Source of the DNA: an uncultured Bacilli bacterium
GTDB lineage: Bacteria > Bacillota_I > Bacilli_A > RF39 > UBA660
Assembly (NCBI GenBank): GCA_947623855.1
Contig: CANQHW010000028.1
Coordinates: 1-11,461, forward strand
DNA: 11,461 bases
Reading direction: 5' to 3'
The notes under the pieces are model-generated. The model saw only the letters and a list, made by a program, of their open reading frames with translations, was not told the origin of the DNA and did not search any database. This document shows, one piece after another, positions 5,494-11,461 of the stretch. Numbering within the stretch: position 1 is the first letter of the stretch; every line of letters begins with the position of its first letter. Both the position numbers and the translations under genes were made by a program.

Positions 5494-7299
5494 AAAATAA
5501 ATATCATACCAAACTAAGAAAGTATATATATTCCAAATCTTTTTATAACAATCTTTCTTTCTCTTCCGATGATCTTCTAATAATTTTAAAATATATTTTT
5601 GTTTAAAATACTTTTTAGCTGTCTTACTTAAAAATTTTTCCTTTATTTCATTATATAAATCATCTTCTCTAATCCATTCTCTAAGAGGTACTGGAAACCC
5701 TAACTTTTTCTTTTTATAAGACTCATTAGGTATCACCCTCTTCGCCGCCATTCTTAAAGCTGGTTTAGTTGTTTCTTTATTTACTTTTGCACTTATTGGT
5801 AAACGTCTTGCTACTTCATATACTTCTTTATCTAAAAAAGGCGTCCTTGCTTCTAAACCAAACATCATTGTATTTCGATCCACAGCATGTAAAAAGTCAT
5901 TAACTAACCAATAATAGTAATCAATTACTTGTCTTTGAACTAAAGTAGAATTATTCTTATATTCTTGATAAGTTTTTCTAACTATCTCTTCCGGTAATAT
6001 TTGCTTTTTATTATTAACTATTTTTAAAGCTTCTCTATCCCAATAAACGCGACCTAATCCAATATTATATTCTTCTAACTTTCTTCCCCTTCGAAATACA
6101 AAATTAAATCCCCTCATATCTGGAAACAACCCTGCTATATAAGATAAACCTCTTCTTATAAAATAAGGTATTTTCATATACCAAGCTTGGTCAACTTCTT
6201 CTCGATAATTTAAGTAACCCCCAAAAAATTCATCAGCTCCTTCGCCACTCATAACAACTTTGACATCTTTACTTGCTAACTCTGCTACAAAATATAATGC
6301 AATCGCACTAGGATCACCTAAAGGTTCATCCATATAATACTGGATTTTCGGAAAAACCTTAATATAATCTTCCTTCGTAATCTTCCTAGATTTATTTGTA
6401 ATTCCTAACTTACTTGTTAAATCCTTTGCATAACTAATCTCATCATATCTTTTATCATCATAACCTACCGTATACGTTTTATCTGGTTTAGCTAAACTCA
6501 CTAAATATGATGAATCAATCCCACTAGATAAAAAAGATCCCACTTCCACATCACTTAACATATGCTTTGCAACTGAATCTTTCATAGCATCATCAATATT
6601 ATTTACTATCTCATCTAAATCTTTATCTTCTTCCTTAAATTCTAAATGAAAATATCTCTTCTTAGTTACCTTTCCTTCTTTATATATTATTTGTTCTCCT
6701 GGCATAACTCTAAATATTCCTTTAAAAAATGTTTCTTCCGTTGGTACCGAATTAAAACATAAATAAGCACTTAAAATACTTTCATTTAGCTTTTTATGAT
6801 ATTCTGGATACTCTAAAATCGCTTTTATCTCCGAAGCAAATACTAAAGAATCTTTATCTACATAATAATATAAAGGTTTTATTCCAAAACCATCTCTTGC
6901 CATAAATAAAGTTTTATTCTTTTTATCCCAAATGGCCAAAGCAAACATTCCTCGTAAATGCTTAGGTAGATCCCTACCCCATTCTTCATATCCATAAACT
7001 AATACTTCCGTATCAGAGTTTGTTTTAAATTGATATTTCTTTTTTAACTCCCCTTTTAATTCAATATAATTATATATTTCTCCATTAAAAACTACCACAA
7101 TACTTTTATCTTTATTAAACATCGGTTGATGTCCACCCTCTAAATCGATAATCGATAACCTTCGATGTCCTAAAGATACAAAATCATCAGTATAAATACC
7201 TTCATCATCTGGACCCCGATGTTTAATTTTTTCGTTCATTTTCTTAATTATTTCTTCTTTATTATCCTTCTTACTAACTATTCCTGTAATTCCACACAT
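5485..7299 (-). CDS. asnB: AsnB-type glutamine-dependent asparagine synthase / amidotransferase
   Basis: 604 residues, full length for the family. The N-terminal class II glutaminase domain begins with the nucleophile Cys2 (MCGITGIV) and contains KHRGPDDEG (26-34), GHRRLSIIDL (44-53), NGEIYNY (72-78) and SDTEVL (95-100). The C-terminal synthetase domain has the pyrophosphate-binding loop SSGIDSS (258-264), MDEPLGDPSA (323-332) and SGEGADEFFGGY (351-362). The reaction seen in the family is ATP-dependent transfer of glutamine amide nitrogen to a carboxylate, normally aspartate. Some close homologues (B. subtilis AsnB, Lactobacillus AsnB1, Corynebacterium LtsA) instead amidate meso-DAP in peptidoglycan precursors. 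Position between an LTA-synthase-like gene and murE makes that role plausible, but sequence alone does not decide it. The ATG overlaps the TAA of the upstream gene by one base (TAATG), with AGAGGGTG seven bases upstream, so the two are translationally coupled. Confidence 0.95.
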   Translation of the reverse strand: MCGITGIVSKKDNKEEIIKKMNEKIKHRGPDDEGIYTDDFVSLGHRRLSIIDLEGGHQPMFNKDKSIVVVFNGEIYNYIELKGELKKKYQFKTNSDTEVLVYGYEEWGRDLPKHLRGMFALAIWDKKNKTLFMARDGFGIKPLYYYVDKDSLVFASEIKAILEYPEYHKKLNESILSAYLCFNSVPTEETFFKGIFRVMPGEQIIYKEGKVTKKRYFHLEFKEEDKDLDEIVNNIDDAMKDSVAKHMLSDVEVGSFLSSGIDSSYLVSLAKPDKTYTVGYDDKRYDEISYAKDLTSKLGITNKSRKITKEDYIKVFPKIQYYMDEPLGDPSAIALYFVAELASKDVKVVMSGEGADEFFGGYLNYREEVDQAWYMKIPYFIRRGLSYIAGLFPDMRGFNFVFRRGRKLEEYNIGLGRVYWDREALKIVNNKKQILPEEIVRKTYQEYKNNSTLVQRQVIDYYYWLVNDFLHAVDRNTMMFGLEARTPFLDKEVYEVARRLPISAKVNKETTKPALRMAAKRVIPNESYKKKKLGFPVPLREWIREDDLYNEIKEKFLSKTAKKYFKQKYILKLLEDHRKRKKDCYKKIWNIYTFLVWYDIYFET

Positions 7300-9227
7300 T
7301 ATTTAACACCCTCTGTTACTCTGGTATAATAATTATTTTCTAATAACATCTTACTCATCGCTACTTTATTTTGTACAATGTTATTCATTGTACTTACATA
7401 TCCTTCTGGTATCTCTTTTTTCGGTGTAAACTTTCCAGTACTAGCTTCATAAGTCCCATAATCACTTACCCAACTAAAGTTAGCAAATATAGCTAATCCT
7501 TCGGTATCACTTAAAATATCTTTCCCAATAATTAATCTAGAGTCATATGGAACACCAAAAACATTATAAATAGTAGGTAAAACATCTATCTGACTTCCCA
7601 CCTTTTCTACTTCTACTGTATCCATCTTACTATTCCAAAGAATAAAATTACTTCTATTAACTTCAATTACTTCGTCTTTGGTATAACTAGCTAGTTCATT
7701 TACTGCACTAATATCTAAAGCATAAGGATAATGATCTCCTACTAAAGCAATCACCGTATCCTCTAAAATACCTTGTTCATCTAATCTTTTAATTAAAGTT
7801 TCTAAAGCTTTATCTAACTCTATCTGCGTAGCTAAATAAGCTTTTGCTGGTATACTATATGGTAAATCTTCTACAGCATCCTTATTTTTATAACTCATTG
7901 AATTATTAAAATCATATCCCATATGTCCACTCACCGTTGCATAATATACCATAAACGGTTTCTCACTAGTTAAATAATCTTCCACCGTTGCATCAATCAT
8001 TTCTACATCACTTTGGGGCCATAACTTACAATTAATCTCTAACCCATTATAACACCCTTTATAATTATCAAAACCTAATGTCTTTAAATACACATCTCTA
8101 TTTTGAAAATTATATTGATTATTATGATATGCATAAGTATTATACCCTAAATTTTTAAAAATATTAGCTATTCCAAAACCATAACTTTTATTAAGACCTT
8201 TCCGCCATACTTGTGATAAATCTCCAATATTTGGATATAATCCCGTTAACTCTTGAAATTCTCCTCCAATAGTACTTAGTATAACTGGCGAATAAAAATT
8301 TTTAAATGTAAACCCACTATTGACTAATTTATATAAAGTAGGTGTTAACTCTTTATCAACTCCTATTTCATTAAAACTCTCCCCCATAAATAATATTAAA
8401 TTCTTCCCCTTAAACAAACCCGTATATTCATTTTGTTTCGTTGGACTTTCATTTGCAAAATATTCGTGCATACTTTTTAAAGTACTATTAGTTTCATTAG
8501 TTAAAAGACTCGGAAAATCAATATCTAAAGCATTATACTTAACCTCTTCTTCTTTAGGTTCTTCTTCTATAACTGGTGGAACATATAAAATCTTACTATT
8601 AAACCCCGTAATTAATCTTTTAACATCTAAATTAAAACTTGCTAAAACTCCCATCTTCTCTTTATATAAAGAAATATTATCTACTTTATAATATAATTCA
8701 TATATAGAATTTTCTTCTTGATACCCTATAAATAAACTTCCTAAAAATAATAAATATCCTAATCCTATACAAACTAAATAAGCTATATTCATATGTTTAG
8801 TACTTTGTTTAAAATTAATCTTTTTTCTAACTACTATTAAAGTAATAAATGGTATTAAAATAATTAAAATATATCCTATATTATTCTTAATACTTTTAAA
8901 AACCTCATCCATAAAACTCATAACTTGATTAGTAAGACCTAAACTTCTTACAGAAAAATATACTTTAAAAGTATTTTTAAAGACTATTTCTACTCCAAAT
9001 AATATTGTTATAATTAAAACTAATATTAAACTAATACTAAAATTAATCTTTTTATTTTTAAATAAACCACTTATAAAACCTAATAAAAAACTAACCGGTA
9101 ATAAATATAATAAACTATTTATAAAAGTTATTGAAATATTTTTAATACATACTATTCTAAATATAACCTCTAAAAATATTAAACTTAAATAATAAAATAA
9201 AACTAAATTCATTTTTCTTTCTTTCAT
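7299..9227 (-). CDS. LTA synthase family membrane phosphotransferase (sulfatase fold)
   Basis: 642-645 residues, close to S. aureus LtaS in length. Using GTG 9236 numbering, five N-terminal membrane helices (about 10-30, 38-58, 66-86, 119-137, 151-172) are followed by a linker and an extracellular alkaline-phosphatase/sulfatase-type domain (about 278-575). Predicted metal and catalytic residues are Glu286 (FMGESF), nucleophile Thr322 (STIGGEF), and Asp501-His502 (VGDHYP); His371, Arg380 and His438 match further active-site positions of LtaS. The Trp that contacts glycerol phosphate in S. aureus LtaS aligns with Gln378. The family moves glycerol phosphate from phosphatidylglycerol onto a lipid-anchored chain, but related members use other head groups or acceptors, so I give no symbol. 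The start is ambiguous among GTG 9236, ATG 9233 and ATG 9227; 9227 best fits promoter spacing and the upstream GAGTGA. It follows tex after a TGA and overlaps asnB by one base. Confidence 0.9.
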   Translation of the reverse strand: MKERKMNLVLFYYLSLIFLEVIFRIVCIKNISITFINSLLYLLPVSFLLGFISGLFKNKKINFSISLILVLIITILFGVEIVFKNTFKVYFSVRSLGLTNQVMSFMDEVFKSIKNNIGYILIILIPFITLIVVRKKINFKQSTKHMNIAYLVCIGLGYLLFLGSLFIGYQEENSIYELYYKVDNISLYKEKMGVLASFNLDVKRLITGFNSKILYVPPVIEEEPKEEEVKYNALDIDFPSLLTNETNSTLKSMHEYFANESPTKQNEYTGLFKGKNLILFMGESFNEIGVDKELTPTLYKLVNSGFTFKNFYSPVILSTIGGEFQELTGLYPNIGDLSQVWRKGLNKSYGFGIANIFKNLGYNTYAYHNNQYNFQNRDVYLKTLGFDNYKGCYNGLEINCKLWPQSDVEMIDATVEDYLTSEKPFMVYYATVSGHMGYDFNNSMSYKNKDAVEDLPYSIPAKAYLATQIELDKALETLIKRLDEQGILEDTVIALVGDHYPYALDISAVNELASYTKDEVIEVNRSNFILWNSKMDTVEVEKVGSQIDVLPTIYNVFGVPYDSRLIIGKDILSDTEGLAIFANFSWVSDYGTYEASTGKFTPKKEIPEGYVSTMNNIVQNKVAMSKMLLENNYYTRVTEGVK

Positions 9228-9245
9228 TCTCATCACTCTAATTCT

Positions 9246-9254
9246 ATTATATCA
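9246..9254 (-). promoter_or_regulatory. Internal extended -10 promoter built on the tex stop codon
   Basis: TGATATAAT at 9254-9246: the tex stop TGA supplies the TGN extension and a perfect TATAAT follows at once. The -35 position is poor (CTTTAT at 9274-9269, 17 bases). Predicted start near 9239 leaves only about 12 bases before ATG 9227, the same geometry as the other promoters here. Confidence 0.5.
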
Positions 9255-11369
9255 TTCTTTAATTAAAGATAAAGCCACTTTTTGTCGTTCCCTGTCTATA
9301 TCATAAACATATACTGTTACAATATCTCCTACCTTGACAATATCATTCGGATCCTTTACATAGTCTTTACTCATTTTAGAAATATGTACTAATCCATCAT
9401 CATGTAAACCAATGTCAACAAAAGCTCCAAAAGAAGTTACATTTCTTACCGTTCCCGCTAACTCCATCCCTACTTTTAAAGCACTAATATCTAAAATATC
9501 ACTTTTAAGTAATGGCGCCATAGCGTCATCTCTTGGATCTAACCCCGGACTTTTAAGTTCTTTAACAATTAACTCTAAAGTATATTTATCCGTCTTAAGT
9601 TCTTTTGCCATCTTTAAAATATCTATTTTATCTAATTTATCTTTAAACTCCCTCTTATTAATATCTTTAATATCTAAACCTTCTTTGATAAGTAATTCTT
9701 TGGTAATCCCATAACTTTCAGGATGAATCGCTGTTTTATCTAATATTTCATCCCCATCATTAATTCTTAAGAATCCAATAGCTTGTTCATAAATTTTACT
9801 ACTCATACCTTTAAGACTTTTTATTTCTTCTCTATTTTTAAATCTTTTATTTTTAGTATAACCTATTATTGAAGTTATTACTCCTTTAGTAAGACCTGAA
9901 ATATATTTTAAAATACTAGCACTTGCGGTATTAATATTTACTCCTACTTCATTAACTACCTTCTCTGTCGTAAAATCTAGACTTTCTTTTAAATTTTTTT
10001 GATTAACATCATGTTGATATTCGCCCACACCAATACTTTGGGGATCGATTTTTACAAGCTCCGATAATGGGTCTTGCACTCTTCTGCCAATCGAAATTGC
10101 ACTTCTTTGTTCTACCGATAAAGATGGGAATTCTTCCTTGGCTAAAGGACTAGCACTATACACACTAGCTCCTGCTTCACTTGTTATGACATATTTTACT
10201 CCTAATCCTTTAATGGCTTCCGCGACAAAAGCTTCACTTTCTCTAGATGCTGTACCATTTCCTATCGCAATTAAATCAATCTTATATTTATTAATTAAAT
10301 CTCTTAATATTTTCGTTGCTCCTACTTTATCATTCTTTGGTTCATGGGGATAAATTACTGAAATATCTTCTAATGCTCCATTCTCACTTAAGACCGCTAA
10401 TTTACAACCCGTACGAAAAGCTGGATCAAAACCTAAAACCCGCATTTTTTTAATTGGTCTTGTAAGTAATAAATTCTCTAAATTTAAAGAAAAAGTTTTA
10501 ATAGCTAACTCTTCCGATTTTTCTGTAAGTTCACTTCGTATTTCTCTTATAATACTTGGCATAATTAATCTTTTTAAAGCATCTTTTATTGCATCTGTAA
10601 CAAACTCACATACAAAAGAAGTCTTATTCTTAATAATTTTATCTTTCATCATCGCTAAAACATAATCTTTATCATAATCAATACTTACCGATAATATACC
10701 TTCTTTTTCCCCTCTATTAATTGCTAATACTCTAAAATGTTTTATATACTTAACTCTTTCGTTAAATTCATAATACATTTTATATATCTTACCTTCATCT
10801 TTAGCATCTTTCTTTAACTTACTTACTAAAACTCCATTATTATAAACATACCCTCTAATAAGTTTTCTATAGTATGCATTATCACTAATCCATTCCGCAA
10901 TAATATAACCTGCTCCCTCTAAAGGTTTATCTACTTTAAAACTAGATGCTAACTCTTCTAAAGACCCCTTAGTAGGAAAAGCCATAATCATCTTAGCTAG
11001 TGGTTCTAACCCGGCTTTAATCGCTTCACTAGCTTTCGTTTTTTTCTTCTCTTTAAAAGGACGATATAAATCTTCTACTTCACTTAACTTTTCTGCTTTT
11101 AAAATACTTTGCTCTAACTCTGGTGTTAATAAATCTTTTTCTTTAATTAATCTTATAACATCACATTTCTTCTCATATAAATTCTTTTGATAAGTATATA
11201 CTTCTTCAATACTTCGTATCTCATCTTCATTAAGTCCCCCTGTTCTTTCTTTACGATATCTTGCTATAAAAGGAATAGTTGCTCCTTCTTCTAACATACT
11301 TAATACTTCTTTTATTTGTTTATCTTCTAAATTTAATATTTTCTTAACTTCCATTAATACTTCATTCAT
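9252..11369 (-). CDS. tex: Tex family RNA-binding protein
   Basis: Tex is a conserved cytosolic nucleic-acid-binding protein linked to transcription and RNA handling; its exact job in Gram-positive bacteria is unsettled. Numbered from GTG 11378, the N-terminal helical Tex domain covers about 1-300, with the conserved GATIPFIARYRKERTGGLNE (32-51) and VEDLYRPFKEKKKTKA (101-116). An RNase H-like YqgF domain (about 312-405; VLGFDPAFRTGCKLAV, AIGNGTASRESE) follows. Next come GVGEYQHDVNQ (450-460), helix-hairpin-helix repeats (about 470-545, with NINTAS) and a C-terminal S1 domain (635-706; GTVRNVTSFGAFVDIG, DGLVHIS). At 705 residues from the preferred ATG it is slightly short for the family but complete. 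The GTG at 11378 lies inside the AGGTG ribosome site, so ATG 11369 is preferred. No terminator separates it from the next gene. Stop is TGA, the only TGA stop in the window. Confidence 0.96.
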   Translation of the reverse strand: MNEVLMEVKKILNLEDKQIKEVLSMLEEGATIPFIARYRKERTGGLNEDEIRSIEEVYTYQKNLYEKKCDVIRLIKEKDLLTPELEQSILKAEKLSEVEDLYRPFKEKKKTKASEAIKAGLEPLAKMIMAFPTKGSLEELASSFKVDKPLEGAGYIIAEWISDNAYYRKLIRGYVYNNGVLVSKLKKDAKDEGKIYKMYYEFNERVKYIKHFRVLAINRGEKEGILSVSIDYDKDYVLAMMKDKIIKNKTSFVCEFVTDAIKDALKRLIMPSIIREIRSELTEKSEELAIKTFSLNLENLLLTRPIKKMRVLGFDPAFRTGCKLAVLSENGALEDISVIYPHEPKNDKVGATKILRDLINKYKIDLIAIGNGTASRESEAFVAEAIKGLGVKYVITSEAGASVYSASPLAKEEFPSLSVEQRSAISIGRRVQDPLSELVKIDPQSIGVGEYQHDVNQKNLKESLDFTTEKVVNEVGVNINTASASILKYISGLTKGVITSIIGYTKNKRFKNREEIKSLKGMSSKIYEQAIGFLRINDGDEILDKTAIHPESYGITKELLIKEGLDIKDINKREFKDKLDKIDILKMAKELKTDKYTLELIVKELKSPGLDPRDDAMAPLLKSDILDISALKVGMELAGTVRNVTSFGAFVDIGLHDDGLVHISKMSKDYVKDPNDIVKVGDIVTVYVYDIDRERQKVALSLIKE

Positions 11370-11375
11370 TATCTT

Positions 11376-11380
11376 CACCT
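11376..11380 (-). promoter_or_regulatory. tex: Ribosome binding site that sets the tex start
   Basis: AGGTG ends six bases before ATG 11369. Its GTG is in frame and would be an alternative start, but that codon is needed for ribosome binding, so the ATG is preferred. Confidence 0.75.
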
Positions 11381-11385
11381 ATTTA

Positions 11386-11402
11386 ATTATACCACGTATA
11401 AT
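11386..11402. repeat. Perfect dyad with a -10 hexamer on each strand
   Basis: ATTATAC-CAC-GTATAAT is a 7-bp perfect inverted repeat with a three-base centre. Each arm carries TATAAT reading outward: the minus arm is the tex -10, and the plus arm (11397-11402) has a -35-like TTCACC at 11374-11379, 17 bases away. It could be a back-to-back divergent promoter or an operator, or be incidental to a TATAAT-rich region. Confidence 0.45.
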
Positions 11403-11414
11403 ACTGATTAGTAA
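11386..11414 (-). promoter_or_regulatory. tex: Extended -10 promoter of tex
   Basis: TGGTATAAT at 11394-11386, with a -35 candidate TTACTA at 11414-11409 (17-base spacing). The predicted start falls at about 11379-11380, the first bases of the AGGTG ribosome site, so the leader is only about 11 bases. The -10 forms one arm of a perfect dyad. Confidence 0.7.
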
Positions 11415-11445
11415 ATGGATGAAGTTGCAAATCATTTATTTACTA
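11409..11445. repeat. Inverted repeat in the divergent upstream region of tex
   Basis: TAGTAAAT (11409-11416) and ATTTACTA (11438-11445) are a perfect 8-bp inverted repeat, 29 bases centre to centre or about three helical turns. One arm overlaps the tex -35; the other lies in the spacer of the plus-strand promoter. This is a possible operator pair, but 8-bp AT-rich repeats are not rare at this composition. Confidence 0.3.
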
Positions 11446-11452
11446 GTATAAT
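11425..11452 (+). promoter_or_regulatory. Plus-strand promoter for a gene beyond the right edge
   Basis: TTGCAA (11425-11430), a 16-base spacer and a perfect TATAAT (11447-11452) form a good vegetative promoter pointing out of the window. The predicted start is near 11459. It implies that tex is divergently transcribed from its right-hand neighbour, which is not visible. Confidence 0.5.
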
Positions 11453-11461
11453 ATTATTACT

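Noticed and set aside
8320..10353. Plus-strand open frames of 70-120 codons opposite the LTA-synthase-like gene and tex
   Set aside because: They lie antisense within strongly supported family genes and have low-complexity Ser/Leu-rich translations typical of reverse-strand shadows. I see no ribosome site or promoter that would support them.
9252..11378. Mycoplasma-type code with TGA as Trp
   Set aside because: All Trp codons in the eight genes are TGG, no gene has an internal TGA, and the tex TGA falls at the normal end of the S1 domain.
11415..11461. Plus-strand ATG followed by 15 open codons to the window edge
   Set aside because: There is no ribosome binding site, it lies inside the divergent promoter region, and 15 codons without a stop is expected by chance.
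1..11461. CRISPR array, insertion sequence, tRNA, rRNA or defence system
   Set aside because: I saw no regularly spaced repeats, transposase or integrase motifs, terminal inverted repeats of an IS, cloverleaf or conserved rRNA sequence. Seven of the eight genes belong to known families, most of them housekeeping or envelope functions.

Overview
The window is about 70% A+T and comes from a low-GC Gram-positive bacterium that uses the standard bacterial code. In all eight genes Trp is TGG, no in-frame TGA occurs inside a gene, and tex ends in TGA, so the mycoplasma code is not in use. A meso-diaminopimelate-type MurE, an LTA-synthase-family enzyme and strong AGGAGG-type ribosome sites point to a walled Bacillota. 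An A+T-rich host-associated lineage of the class Bacilli is my best guess; this is inferred from composition and gene style, not from a marker gene.

Layout. All eight protein genes lie on the minus strand, so transcription runs right to left: tex (RNA-binding protein), an LTA-synthase-family membrane phosphotransferase, asnB, murE, an unrecognised 190-residue protein, lemA, a DUF2207 membrane protein and a NUDIX hydrolase. Positions 1-113 look different. They hold tightly packed hairpins ending in an intrinsic terminator on the plus strand, probably the 3' end of a convergent structured RNA or mRNA 3' UTR. The right edge (11386-11461) holds the tex promoter inside a perfect dyad plus a likely plus-strand promoter for a gene outside the window.

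Transcription units read from promoters and hairpins: (1) tex, LTA-synthase-like and asnB, with no terminator between them, a one-base stop/start overlap and an internal promoter built on the tex stop codon; (2) murE, closely downstream of the asnB terminator, with no convincing promoter; (3) the 190-residue protein alone, with its own promoter and terminator; (4) lemA and DUF2207; (5) the NUDIX gene alone. Four of the five minus-strand promoters are extended -10 type (TGNTATAAT). They sit so close to the genes that predicted leaders are only about 10-15 nt and begin at or inside the Shine-Dalgarno site. Two terminators overlap the stop codon of the gene they end.

Biology. The LTA-synthase-like, AsnB and MurE genes form a cell-envelope block. 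AsnB beside a meso-DAP ligase suggests that it may amidate peptidoglycan precursors rather than, or as well as, make asparagine. LemA and the DUF2207 protein form a membrane pair of unknown function. I see no mobile element, CRISPR array, tRNA or rRNA.
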